This document shows positions 10,941 through 22,949 of a stretch of DNA of 64,000 bases, piece by piece. The stretch comes from Adineta ricciae (taxonomy: Eukaryota; Rotifera; Eurotatoria; Adinetida; Adinetidae). A model generated the notes under the pieces. The model did no database searches. It saw nothing but the letters and a program-made list of their open reading frames with translations, and was not told where the DNA came from. The first letter of the stretch is position 1. Each line of letters starts with the position of its first letter. The translations under genes were made by a program, and so were the position numbers. The stretch spans positions 588,557 through 652,556 of the forward strand of contig CAJNOJ010000026.1 of assembly GCA_905250025.1 (NCBI GenBank), read 5' to 3'.

Positions 10941-13900
10941 TAAGCATTACTTGTATCTTCACGAAAATTCACATAGGGATGTCTATTCAACTGTTGCAAG
11001 ATCACTTCAGGCGGTGGTTCTTTCAATTGAGATCTAAACACGAAAATAATGTCATTCTTGATATTGTTTTTCTTTTACACTCACCGATATATGTCAAACA
11101 TATTCGATACAATCAATTCTTCATGATCATCAGCTCGTTTCTTTTTCGCATCATGGATCTACAAGTTCTCAGTGAAGAAGATCGTCTTCGGAGCCAACAA
11201 GAAAAAACTTACGTCACCACTCAAAGCAAGACATATGTTCAATCCAATGGTTGTGACGAATAAATACCAGAAGATGAAATATAATTCACTCCATCTACAT
11301 TCAAATTCGAGAAGAAATAATCACATATTCGAAAATGATCTACTTCGTGTTAGTTGCAGCACGGAAAGCATTGACAAAAACAAACCATTGATTGACAATC
11401 ATGATATTGTAAAGTGTAACAATTGATGCCTTAAAAGTTCAAGAACTAGTCAACTGAAAATTGTCCAAGTGAATACACTTACGAAAAAGTCATCGAAACC
11501 ATTTGGCCAATATTCAAGTTGCTCATATGTACCGCAGACACTAAAGACACATGAAAAGTCTATGTGAAACATCGTTTACTCATCAACGATACGTTATGTT
11601 CGTTTGAGTTTGATGTAAGTAAAGGTTTTCAACGGCTCCTCCAAACAATTCCATACCGAGGATTGAATATGCATAGTAAAAACTCTATCGATCATCGTTC
11701 AATTATACATTATCGAATTTGTCATAATGAACTTACGAATAAAACTCCGAAAAATGCACCACCATTTCGTATTTCATCAATCACTGTGCCAACAATGATT
11801 TGTATGTTTTTCGACGCGGGCAAAAATCGAATCAACCGATAGATAAACAGCATATTACAAGCTTTGTTCGCCTCCCATAACGTTAAAAATGGAATTTGTT
11901 TCTGTGTCAATTCCAAATCTCTACATTACAATCGAAATCGAATCTAATCAGGTCAACTCATTGTTATATCATACTGTTCCGAAACAACAGGTGATCCATG
12001 AATTCCCATATGGATGATTTCTAATGTCTAGGAGACGCTTAGATATACTTTGCTGATGGAAATCAATTTAAAACTTACAAAACATGTAAAAGCGACAGCT
12101 GTTTCTAAAATATTTGCTGCGGATGAACGAAAATATTTGTCTGGGCCATACGACCAAGCTTTCATAACGATTTCCAAAACAAAATAGATTAGCAAGCTTA
12201 AATTCATAAATGCGATGAAAATGCTTCGCCTAACCAAATCTTTATATTCGGAATGTAAATGACGATGGCTAACTTCAATCTGAAAATGTTCGAATTACAA
12301 TTTTAATGCGTAATGAAATTGTGTTACTAACAGTAGTGAAGAGAACGCTCAATAGAGCTAAGAGTGTACCAATGCTATCGAAGATGCGCGATCGGCCGAC
12401 GGCTTTCAAACGATCTGGAACACTTTGACCTAGTGTTTCAATTTCAATGTCCTAAACACAAACCAATATTTAAATTTTTGAACATCGGCTCTTGCTTTTT
12501 TTCTTTTACTTGTACTAATCTTGGATTTAGATCTAATAACTGCATAATAGAAGAATATTGTTCGAAATCAATTATTTCATGTTCTAGTGTTAATTCAAAT
12601 AGTCTCTGAAAAGAACTGAAAATATCTTAAGTAGCAAACATTTGTTCGCTCTTACTTGACCAATTCGATCTGCGTGCCATTTACTCATTGTAGCAGCATT
12701 GACAATCGTCTGGACGATGACAATCGGAACGGTATCTCTATTTGCTGACAGATTTGCAAATAGATAAATGAAAGAAATACGGTACCTGATTTCGACTGAA
12801 CCATTGCGCAACGTTCGTTTCTTCATAATTTCAAACGAAGCTTGAATGGCGACTCGCCGTCGTAATTGTGAATTGATAATGGAATTCAAAAAATATCCTC
12901 GAAAAGCACGGTACACAACAGCAGTTATGATATTTTGTATCCAATAAATGCCTGCAAAAAAATAACAAGTCAGATTGACTAGGTCTCATCTTATTCAAGC
13001 TTATTACCGATAATAACAAAAATGAGAAAGAACAACACATTCAATCGATTATCCGAATAGGCTAAATTTGCAAGTAAACGAAATTGAAACTGAACACAAA
13101 GATTCCGTACCGGGTGTCATCACATCTGGATTGTTCGCAGTAGAATATAGTACAAGTAGCTGGAAGACGGAATCATGTAAACTGGAAAAGTAAGTACTTC
13201 CTTGACTATCTTTTCGAGTCTAAGAAAGTAATAAATGAGAAAAAAAGAGATGATTAGAAGATCATTATCGAAGTCAATACTTCTGATCGTGGAAAAAGAA
13301 ACATAGCCATAATAGCAAAGAACAAAATATGCGCAAGTGCCATTGCAACACAACTACGACAAGACATGCACAAACGATAGTCTTTCATTCAATATTCACC
13401 TACGCGATTATCGTCAATAAATCTTTCTGTACCGCTTTCAACGCTTTTTTCATCAACTGAGATGATTCAATCATAAATAATGGACGGAAGATACGACGGA
13501 TTCGCGTCTAAATATTCAAAGTGTATTGTGCATGGCAATGGATGTTCAATCGTTTACATACACCTTGGTAAGTTAAACCGATTAATGTTGTCATCGCAAA
13601 CCATTCACATAACGAGTAAATTGTTACAATAAAGAAAGCAATCATCCAAAAGCGTTTCCGAGCATGTTTCACACCAAGACAAGCGATCTATGAGATTTCG
13701 AACGAAAGAAATCGCATCTTGATTCTTTTGCATTCACTTACTTTAGTACAAATATAAACAAGAAACCAAATCAATGTTAAACCCTCAATAATCATCATTA
13801 GTAAATATGGAAAAACGATTCGTTTCGGTTTATCTCGAACATCGGATGTTACACTGAATGATGAAGGTTGTTCAAACAAAGCCAAACAAAGATTAATCGT

Positions 13901-14314
13901 TAGAGCAATGCGGTGCAGACTATGAGATTATTATTATTGACATGCAATCAGTCATTCAAGTTTAATATTCTCACTTTCGAATCAATGGACTGGATGACCA
14001 TCGATGAACTAGCAAATAGAATTTTGTTACTTTATGTGCTATAGATTGATAATTAACAGCATCTTCTAGGAAAATAGTTGCACAGAGAAGTGTATCGGCA
14101 GCTAAAATATCCGAAGTATAGATCGTAAATGTCTACGATGTTCATTTCACATACACCAAGAGCATCGTTCACTGTCAGTATTTTCTCCATCTATGGGTTT
14201 AGGTATACCGAAGAAGTTTTGCAGACGATTTTTCCATGTTAAAGATGAAGTGTGAATGATGAAGTCACTTCCACAATCTGTATTTATCGACGAATGTGTT
14301 TGCCTTCTATCCAT
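10941..14314 (-). CDS. Two-pore cation channel (TPC family)
   Basis: Endolysosomal-type cation channel with two six-helix repeats. I traced about 17 exons. Start: ATG 14314 (MDRRQTHSS), two bases after an ATTGTAG acceptor-like site; an upstream in-frame ATG at 14329 lies inside that tract. Repeat I: S1-S2 near LHRIALTINLCLALFEQPSS and TSDVR, S4 TRIRRIFRPLFMIE, pore LLVLYSTANNPDVMTP, S6 NVLFFLIFVIIGIYWIQNII. Linker: RGYFLNS...LRRRVAIQASFE. Repeat II: S1 RIFDSIGTLLALL, S4 MLFIYRLIRFLPASKN, S5 AYSILGMELFGGA, CGTYEQLEYWPNGFDDF, pore ASIVTLYNIMIVNQWFVF, S6 LYFIFWYLFVTTIGLNICLA. The usual VNN of filter II reads VNQ. The product is about 770 residues and cannot be assigned to TPC1, 2 or 3. The gene ends 82 nt from the stop of the convergent protease gene. 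Confidence 0.9.
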
Positions 14315-14426
14315 ATCTACAATTAACATATGCGTTTTTTAGACTTTGCCTTTCTTTCCCAACTAGTGTGGAGATGTGTATACATGAACAGAAAAAAAAT
14401 ATATATAGAAAAAAAGAGAGAACAGA

Positions 14427-15845
14427 TTAACATTTTCTTGTGGTATTTGGATAACTCTTCAATAAATCTTCATAAAATTGTTGAAAGAGCAGTAATGAAG
14501 TATCGTCTTCGATGAATTTGGTGTTGGGTAATTGAGATTTTTCGAGAAAACCGATTCGATACAAGTAGACATTATTCATAACAGCATAATCATAACCAGA
14601 AATAAAACTCTCACAGCACTAAACGAGTGAAAATGCGAAGAAATAGTAGAGAGTCAGATTGATTTCTTACTTGACTTATTCTTGCATGCCCATGAGCTTT
14701 GAAACGCGGATCAAACATCGGCATCGTTTTCGGTCCGATAAAAAAAGGTTTCCATGGTTGAGAATAATGCGGACGAAAGAGAGGAAGAATATCATCGCTT
14801 CGTTGTTCTTGTTTCCACGCTTGATAATTTGTTAAAGCTTGACATGTTGGACAGACATCGTTTTGATACGGCTGAATTTGTTGATCATTCCATAGAAGAG
14901 TCAGTTCGTGTTTATTTTGTGGTAAAGGTATGGAACGTTTTATTGTATCAGTATGAATTTCGAAAACAGGAATGACATAAAGTGTGCTATTGAAGTTTTC
15001 ATTCGATATCGATGTTTTCGTATAGAATGAGACGAGATGATGAAAGAGATCAGGCGACGGGAAAATATCGATATCCAGGGTTAAAATGTACTGAATAGAA
15101 GGATGGCTATTACCAAGACGTGCAATATTTCGAAGAAGATTCGATGGGTAGGGCGTGGAATCTTTCTCATCGGAGTGATTCGTATAACTCACTTGCTGAC
15201 AGTTAACTGTATACTTAACACTATGAGAATGATGTTGACTTGATATCGAACCTAGAGTAGGAGAGTTAGTTATACAGGAATTCAATTTTGCAACATTCTC
15301 TTACTTTTATAAGCTGTAGCTGAAATGACGAGATGAATGTTAAGTACTTTAAACGATCGTCGATTACATCGAAGCCACATCGCTGCATAGTCAATATCGT
15401 CACTACCACGTGAGCCTTTCACATATAAACTCAATGATATTGGACCATCCCAGACATTAACATGTTGTAACAATAAATGAAGTTGATCGATACCTGTATG
15501 TAGATTCAATGCTAATAGGCCCGCGTTTTTAGTAAGATTCGATTGGTATTGCACGAAATTTTGTACGATTATATAGTTTCCTGACGTATCGAAGCGTTTT
15601 TTCATTTCGATGGTTCTATAATATGGACGTGTATCGAAATCATAATCCGGTTCCTTGGTATCTTCTTGAAAGAATAGCAAACTTGAAAACAGAACCCCAT
15701 TTATCAGAGTCATGAAAAGAAAGGCAACGATAATAATTAAGAAAATTTTCAGAAGACTTTTGAGTTTTGTTCGACGACCACATGAAAGACTATAACGAAG
15801 AAAATATCGTCGAAGACGAATTAAACACACATTTCTAGAAGGCAT
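14427..15845 (-). CDS. B4GAT1-like glucuronyltransferase (GT49)
   Basis: Golgi type II membrane glycosyltransferase. B4GAT1 adds the glucuronate that primes matriglycan on alpha-dystroglycan. Exons: 15845-15305, 15251-14671, 14618-14427 (about 437 residues). The ATG at 15845 (MPSRNVCLIRLRRY) gives a short basic cytosolic tail followed by a membrane anchor (IFLIIIVAFLFMTLINGVLF). The donor-sugar/metal motif is in YILTLDIDIFPSPDLFHHL, and the acceptor-side region includes FDPRFKAHGHARISQ and SFISGYDYAVMNN. The C-terminus, ending YPNTTRKC, resembles the YPxSPRRC end of B4GAT1. The start lies only 42 nt after the stop of the upstream same-strand frame. LARGE-type enzymes share the GT49 fold, but the short single-domain layout favours B4GAT1. 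Confidence 0.87.
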
Positions 15846-15887
15846 AGGTGGTAAATTTAAGAATGAATATGTGATAAATTGCAATGT

Positions 15888-16343
15888 CTATTTGAATGTT
15901 GGTCGAATCGAGCGCGCGTAAGGTGTAAGTAATTGATTTAAACCGAAATCTGACCACTTGTTCTGTGTTTCGTCAACGATTTCAGATAACAACGTTAAAT
16001 CACCCTCGTATTCGTCAGGATTGTACAATAAACTGTGATTATGATTAGCGCCTGAGCCGTGAGGATGTCCTCCTGCACCGTCTGCACTACCTGATCCTCC
16101 GCCTGTATTATTTGACACACCGTGTGCGGATCCTCCAGCACTAGATCCGATTCCGGCTACACTACGACCTGCTGATCCACCTGTAGCAATACCTGCACCA
16201 CTTGTTGCTGCTGCTGCTGATGCAAGAAGATAATTGGCGTCAGAGTTATCGTCCGGGTTGCCTAAATGTGGTAATTCGTCTAAAATCCAATCACGATCAA
16301 TTAATGCGAGCTGACGCCCATCGGGCAAATAGAGACCATCCAT
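15888..16343 (-). CDS. Unknown Gly/Ser/Ala-rich protein
   Basis: I do not recognise this gene. The frame codes 151 residues from an ATG at 16343, twelve bases after a TTTTTCAG acceptor-like tract. An ordered N-terminal piece (MDGLYLPDGRQLALIDRDWI) is followed by a low-complexity Ala/Gly/Ser segment of about 60 residues, then an ordered end (NPDEYEGDLTLLSEIVDE, NKWSDFGLNQLLTPYARS). It sits between hexokinase and the B4GAT1-like gene on the same strand, with 257 and 42 nt gaps. No upstream coding exon is visible between it and hexokinase. It may be a short independent gene of a shared transcript, or the last exon of a gene whose other exons I failed to see. Confidence 0.55.
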   Translation of the reverse strand: MDGLYLPDGRQLALIDRDWILDELPHLGNPDDNSDANYLLASAAAATSGAGIATGGSAGRSVAGIGSSAGGSAHGVSNNTGGGSGSADGAGGHPHGSGANHNHSLLYNPDEYEGDLTLLSEIVDETQNKWSDFGLNQLLTPYARSIRPTFK

Positions 16344-16600
16344 AGGATCATATATCTGAAAAATAGTGACGGGTAGACATATATTTTAATATATATATAT
16401 GTGTATTGAAAATATTCTGTTCAGAAAACATAGCTAATCATCTATGGAAAACGATAAAGTACAAATAACTTAATCAGCGAGAAGATTTTAAAGGTGAACA
16501 CATTCTAAAATAGTTTAATACTAAAATGACTAGGAATAAAACTAAAATCAAGATCTAAATGTTGAGAAGATGAAAAGCAGGAAATATGAGCATGAGAAGA

Positions 16601-18641
16601 TTACGAAGAGAAGCCAGTTTCTCTCATACGTCGATCGACGGCAGCAACCAAGGCTGAACCTTTTGATGAACCATCTTCAGAAAGAACCAAACGATGCTGC
16701 AAACAAACAATAGTCAAGAACGTTTTTACATAATTACATTCAAATACAAGCTTACCGTGCGAGGTACGAGTCGACTCAGTGTACGTGCCAGATTCTTTTT
16801 GAATTTTTCATGATGACGAAACAATGTTCCATCAATACCGACAGTCACTGACGGTTGATTGAGACGATTGACCAAAACAGCAATAGCTGAAACATTGATG
16901 ACATTAAATGCAGTTTGGAAAATGAACGATCCTACCGGCTGCAGCTAATTTAGCTGCTCGAAGTGAGACAGTTCGGCAAACTTCTCGAATAAGATAACAA
17001 TCATCATAGGATGGATCATGGATGCCAATAGAAGTAAGAATAGACGATGTTACTGATAAGTCCTCCGCTACACAAGAAAAACACATTAGAATTCGTCTTT
17101 CAATCTAAATATTAGTTACTATTGTCCGATTCGATGTCGGCCACGTGTTTTGCGTAAAAACTACCTAGAAATTGAAAACACGGATGTTACGAAGGCCAGG
17201 GGATGGATGAATAATCATTTTACCTCGTAGAATAAGGAAAATGTTGTAATCTGATCGAAGACTTGGCGTTTTTTGCATACGACCAGGCAAAAGTATTGAA
17301 CGTTGAACCAAATCGACAATTATCAGACGAACAATTTCTCCAAGATAGAGTGCTAAAACAACAAATATCGTGTCCTTTCATATTTTCAAACAATCTTCAT
17401 TCAACCTACCAGAAATCATCTTCTCAAAAACTTGTTGATTTGGTGTCGAACTAGATTCATCCAATTCTCGATCAACACTGGTTCGAATGAAGTCCAAACA
17501 GCCATGCTAAACATGAAATCTTATGAGTTTTGCTCACTCAAACCAAAGACCTACTTTTCCGAGCGCACCCCATTCTGTGTTGATAACAATTTGTTTTCTT
17601 GATTGATCTCGTACTCCTTTCCACTTCGGGACATTATCGACATTTTCGAAATAGCATGCATTGTATCCTAATGAGTTATTTGTGTAACAAAAATCTTTTT
17701 CTTCACTTTCCGAACTAAATTATTTACCTGTGCCGAGAATAACACCTACTTTACAATCACGATATATCGAACTACATGCCATCAGTGTGCCGACAGTATC
17801 GTTAACCAAAGCTACGACTTGGATATTTAGTCCCTAAAATTGATTTCGAATTAATCATTAATAGTATTTGTGGATATTTTTCTTACTTTATGACGATCGA
17901 TGGCTTGTTGCAGTAAAAGAACCACATCATTACCCACAACACCGGTGCAACTGAAACCTTTTGTCCATGATACCAATCTGGCTTGTCGTAAGCTTGTTTG
18001 GTTACATGGAAAACTGAATGTAAACGCTGAAAACAAATAGCAATAGAGACCAAACAAGGAATAATGAGTTCGTATATACCCAGATCAAATTTGTAGTCAG
18101 CTGGTTTATGTAAGGCTAATTTATTGTCATCAATAAATCGTTGTAAGCACTCAGCAATATAATCAAACAATTTGTCACCTTCACCCAACAGCAGCGAATG
18201 AGGAATAAGAAATATTTTATTGTTCAATCGTATGCGATTTCGTCCTTCGATATTCACGTGTGACACACGAAAATTCGAGCCACCTAAGTCCACGACTAAG
18301 TATTCCCCGATTTCTTGACCACTTGGACCATGATGAACATAAGTTGGAAACATCGCTAAATCATTCTTCTCTCGTTCATCATCGGATCGTAAACCATTGG
18401 TCATTTCCGTATTTAAATTTGCCATAACACGACGAAGTTGCTCGTCGGTTAATTGAAAAGGCTCAAGAATATGTTTGACTTCCTCTCGGAAAGTGACGCG
18501 TTTAGCACGTTGAGTTCGTTGGTGAAAATAATACACACCCAAACCAATCGCTGCTATGGCTCCAGTTGCCAATCCAGCAATTTTCAATGTTTTAAGAACA
18601 TCAATTCGCACTTCGATAACGTAATTCGATGACGCTGCCAT
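16601..18641 (-). CDS. Hexokinase with N-terminal membrane segment
   Basis: ATP-dependent phosphorylation of glucose, first step of glycolysis. The exons join into a complete single 50-kDa-type unit. Motifs in order: phosphate-1 [21 protein letters not shown] and LVSWTKGF (sugar contacts), catalytic Asp in [19 protein letters not shown] with [15 protein letters not shown], adenosine-side [12 protein letters not shown] and the C-terminal [17 protein letters not shown] with VAAVDRR. Before the fold, roughly residues 15-42 form a hydrophobic helix ([20 protein letters not shown]), which suggests tethering to a membrane such as the outer mitochondrial membrane. The ATG at 18641 follows directly after TTCTAG. 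The gene lies 192 nt downstream of the RABAC1-like gene on the same strand. G-S replaces the common G-T in the phosphate-1 loop, a conservative change. Confidence 0.94.
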
Positions 18642-18833
18642 CTAGAATACGAAAATTCTATATGAATATAATCAATATCGAGATATTCTATTATGAGCAT
18701 ATTTTCCCCGTAAAGTAAAGATCAATTAACGATAAAAGACTTTCATGTGCAATCGAAACAAAGTAATCTTTTCAGATCTAGTTCAGACAGAATATCACAA
18801 ATTTGTTCAAAACGTTCTATAATATTTTCGATT

Positions 18834-19621
18834 TTAAACTTCTTCCAATTGCAATCCGAATGCATCTTGATTTGGTGATTGGTGAAAAATAGCATGAAGA
18901 GCAATGACAAACACTGATGCGCCTAGAATATCACAAACAAATACACATACAATACTTCATATGTACATCAATTACCGAGAATCCAAAAGATAGCTGCACC
19001 AGCTCCAACCATGACCAACAATGGAATACAAAGACAAAGCACTGCTACGTATTGTTGTGTTAGAGGAATTTGACGTCCTAGACAGAATTATTCGCATGAC
19101 ATTCCTGTTCAAAAATGCATCGAAATCGTATACCCATCAGAACTAATTGTTTTTCTCGATTTTTAACATTAACTAAGTAACATCCGGCAGCCATAGCCAA
19201 TAGAACAAACAATAATGACGGTGTTGTAATTCTAATCGAAAGCAAACGGTTTCATGCTAAGCATGATATAAACGAACTTACACACAATAGATAGATAGAA
19301 TGATAATAACGATAACATAGTTGGTTTGATAATGTTCGATATTTGCCACTAATCGTTTTGTGCCTTAAAAGAAAATAAGTAAAATGAGATACGATCAGAT
19401 TGAAATAGAATAAGATGGGTTCACATACCAGTGGCCACATTTTTAGGTGTTTTAAACTTAGCAGTATTGAAAAATTCAAACCAGGGACGTAAGCTCTGCC
19501 GTTGTCGAGTGTATAATTCTTGAACATTAATCTTTTGAAGATTAGCCAGAGACCAGTTGTTACTAGAAATATGATGATAGAGACCCTTCAACAGATTAGC
19601 AGAAAGATATTTACAAAGCAT
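18834..19621 (-). CDS. Prenylated Rab acceptor (PRA1/RABAC1 family)
   Basis: Small four-helix membrane protein of ER/Golgi that binds prenylated Rab GTPases. The start at 19621 gives MLCKYLSANLLKGLYHHISS, then the family signature RQSLRPWFEFFNTAKFKTPK. The next exons code a TKRLVANIEHYQTNYV block followed by two paired hydrophobic hairpins with the usual short charged loop between them; the last exon is GASVFVIALHAIFHQ ending LQLEEV at TAA 18834-18836. The arrangement and the NxxYYQxNY-type block are diagnostic of PRA1. It is the first gene of the tight minus-strand cluster that continues with hexokinase. Confidence 0.88.
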
Positions 19622-20662
19622 TCTCGTTTGATAACTCAGCCATTTATTCGTCAGTTAACAACAGAATAATTCGAATATTCGGTTTTATTTGAGCTAGAAG
19701 AAGAAAAAAGTAACAGAATGCATGAATACAAATATGATCACGAACTAGCCAATCCAAGACTCCATGCAGATGGCATTAGTTAAAACTAGTAGTTGTGTCA
19801 AACGAGAATAGAGCAGATAAAATTCGAAATGTTCTCATTGATTTTCTAGAACCTTGATCAAGTTTATCGGTCAGATTTTGTACATTTGGCTTTTATGTGA
19901 CGACTAGTAATATGTAGATCGGATACGCAATTCAAAGTAAGTTCGTACAATCAACGTGTAGATGACCTTCGTGCAAACGACGAATACGTGTTCTTATTCA
20001 GTCAAAGATAACCATTGTTTCATGGCTATGATATAAAATAGCTATCGATGTTAATAAGTGCAAAAGAATACTACCATCAACGGATTTTGAAGTTGTTTGT
20101 TGATTTGATACTTTCCTAAGAATAGATAAACTATCTACCTATTCACAAACAGACGTATTTTCTTAAATTTGATCTCTGACTCAGTGAATAACCCTAAATC
20201 TTAGAGCAATGTGTAAACGATCAGGCTTGATTCCATCGACTTCGGCGTCATTTCTGCAAATCCTCTAGTAAAACCAAGATATCCTTCGCGATTTGCCGAT
20301 TCTATAATCTTTAGTACAACTAGTACATTCAGTGAGATCTTGGAAGAGCGACATATGCTGATAGATGACGCTGTTTGTTAATCTAAATTATTCCGTTGAG
20401 TTTACCAATGATTTTGAAGATTTCAGCGTACATAGCATCGATAATTTCATTCTTTATTTTATTTCACTTACATCATCATAGAAATTGAAGTTTCTATTCA
20501 TTATACTTCGCAATAGTTAATCTACGAATAGTCTTTGTTTTTACTCTTCATTGTAATCGTCAGCTGCTTTTAATGACTCATTGACTGACAATTGCCGCGT
20601 GTGCGTTTGTTAACTGCTTTCAATCTATTTCTTTTTTATTTTCGTATATTACAGATGTATTT
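19622..20662. other. Intergenic, divergent promoter region
   Basis: Spacer between the RABAC1-like gene (minus) and the MOSPD-like gene (plus). No coding exon or repeat was identified. A pyrimidine-rich tract ending ATTACAG lies just before the MOSPD start. Confidence 0.4.
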
Positions 20663-21682
20663 ATGTCCTTGCCAACACATTTGACCAGTAATGCTTCTCA
20701 ATTGCCTTTTTTCTGTTCATCCAATTCACTTCTATTCTACCTGGGTAAGAAAAAAATAGTCGTGAATCTTTTTCTTCTAACTTTCTCGAACATATTTCAG
20801 ATGATCCCAGTACCTACTCCCAGGTTTTAACACTCTACAACCCATATGACTTCGTTGTCCGTTACAAAGGTAAAATAACATTTCCGATTCGATCGAAATC
20901 AAACAATCGATATTTTTTTCTAATAGTGTTATGCACCGCTCCACGAAAATATTCGGTCGCCGAACCACAGGGCGAAATTCGTGCGCAACACTCTGTAGAT
21001 ACGTAAGATTCATTGCCCTATTTATCTAAGATAATTCAAATAAATCACTTGTTTTCTTTTAAAGAATCGTACGTCTTCTTGATACATCAGCATCATCTAC
21101 CAATCAGAATGTTGTACATAAAATTCGCATTCAATATTTTGATCGTCGAAAGTCCCAAGATCTTATTGGTATCAAATCATTTGACAAAGACAACTGATCT
21201 CTATGTGTAACTTTCGTTATTTTCTAGGCAAACGTGATGTAACATGTTCAGTCCTATCTTATAAACCCTTAGAACAAAATTTCGATGAAGAACCAGGCCT
21301 CGGTAGTACGACCCAACATAATCGAATGAATACGACGGTAACAACGACAAATTCAACCCTTACTACACAACAAGAAACACGTGGGTTCTATTTCAAACGG
21401 GCCAGCCATATTGAAAATGAGATTTTCTGTTCTAGGCGATCCATTAGTTGTTTTTGTTCTAACTGTTCTTGGTGCCATATGTGCGCTTATTCTAGTAGCA
21501 CCAACCATTCCTGATGATTCAACCACTTCAAATATACGTTTGCCATCTTATTTACATATGACAACTAATTCAAAAGTCATTGCCAGCTACATACTTGGTA
21601 AGGAGCGATTTTTTGGCTACAACTGATACATTCGAACGTCTTCTTCCTAGGGCTTTTAACTGTAGTTTTTATTCGACGATAA
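20663..21682 (+). CDS. MOSPD-type MSP-domain membrane protein
   Basis: ER tail-anchored type protein with an MSP (VAP-like) domain; MOSPD1/3 relatives act at membrane contact sites or in regulation of differentiation. The start at 20663 codes MSLPTHLTSN; exon 1 ends at 20744. The MSP domain reads LFYLDDPSTYSQVLTLYNPY, DFVVRYKVLCTAPRKYSV, EPQGEIRAQHSVDTIVRLLD and HKIRIQYFDRRKSQDLIGKR. A Thr-rich linker is followed by two membrane segments (PLVVFVLTVLGAICALIL and VIASYILGLLTVVFIRR) at the very C-terminus, as in MOSPD1/MOSPD3. All introns have ordinary GT-AG ends of about 55-60 nt. The particular MOSPD paralogue is not resolved. Confidence 0.88.
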
Positions 21683-22587
21683 CGATCACCTGTCTGCACC
21701 ATTCATGAACATTACGCAGATATAAATCTTTCTCTTTTTCATTGGTGTGTCTATGTGTGTGGATTTCCTTTTATTATATTATCCATTCTTTTTTTCTTAT
21801 AACGGATAACTGTATTTTTTGTCTTCTTTAAAACAAAAACAATAAGATGTATCATAAATCATGTGGATAAAAGAGTGTACTGATTAAAAACTGACAAACC
21901 TGACACGCTGAGAAAAAAAATTCGTAATCACCTAGAGGAAACTCTCATGTTTGTATCGAATATTTTGGAAATACTGTTGTACATACTCATTTAACCTCTT
22001 CACTTATTCAGTCATATTCATACACTAGATGTTACTTCTGTTCGTAACGTTTTCAAAAGTGTGAAATGAAATGACTTCACCCTCGACAAGTACCCATTGA
22101 TGATGCGATGCCCTTTCTTTTGTACTAATGGCAATGTAATCTTGATCTCAGAGTGTTTTTCGACATCATCCGATACGAAAACATTGCTGCGTTTCTTCTT
22201 AGTCATCATCAGTATTCGATAAACTTGGCAAATAGAGAGCTATTTTAAGACATGTAACTGTTCGTACTTTGATGAATCACAAAATCAATCAAATTTTCCA
22301 TTTCACTTTTACATTCTCATTATCATTTCAAAAATCAACCTGTACTTTATTCAGATTTCGGACATGACTCTGCGTTCTTTTTGTAACGAAAGTGTGCTTA
22401 ACCTTTTCCTAGGTAAAGTACATTCAAGTTATCTTCATTTAGCAAAAAATATTTTGTGCCCTTTCATCCCTACTGTGTTACGTATGTAACAAAAGTGATT
22501 ATGAAAGTGGTCGGTTTTATTCTAATGCCATCTTTTTATCAAATCTTTTCTAAAATTAGTTTTGAGATTTTTGGCTTCGCTGCTTTC

Positions 22588-22607
22588 CAATAATATATAT
22601 ATATATA
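22588..22607. repeat. (TA)n microsatellite
   Basis: Short alternating TA run upstream of ferritin, seen directly. Confidence 0.7.
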
Positions 22608-22895
22608 AACGTCCCATTCATGCATTAATACACGTGTTCTTCATCTCTCTCTCTCTCTTGATGCATTTTCTTTGTTCGATGTTCCTTTTACTAAACGGAC
22701 ACACTAGATAGGTAGTCGTAGTGGGGCGTTCATTTTCTTTCTCTATTTTCTCCGTCTAGTAACGTCGATGCACGACAATACATGCATTTAGAACTTACGC
22801 GAAGAAAAAGAATAAGAGTCGACCCTCGTACTTTTTTTCTTATCGTTCTTTTTCTTTTCTCTCGATTTTTTTTTCTTCTCGCCCTCTTTTCTTAT

Positions 22896-22903
22896 TATAT
22901 AAA
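22896..22903 (+). promoter_or_regulatory. TATA box of ferritin gene
   Basis: TATATAAA, about 170 nt before the ferritin ATG. A start about 25-30 nt downstream would place the cap near 22925-22930, roughly 20-25 nt before the iron-responsive element, which is the usual cap-proximal location for translational control. Confidence 0.55.
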
Positions 22904-22949
22904 TATGTATGCATAGATATTCATCGTCATTTTCTTCCATCAGTTGGTC

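Noticed and set aside
15845..15884. Start of the glycosyltransferase at 15884
   Set aside because: The codon there is TTG; the first ATG in frame is at 15845 and gives a standard type II membrane topology.
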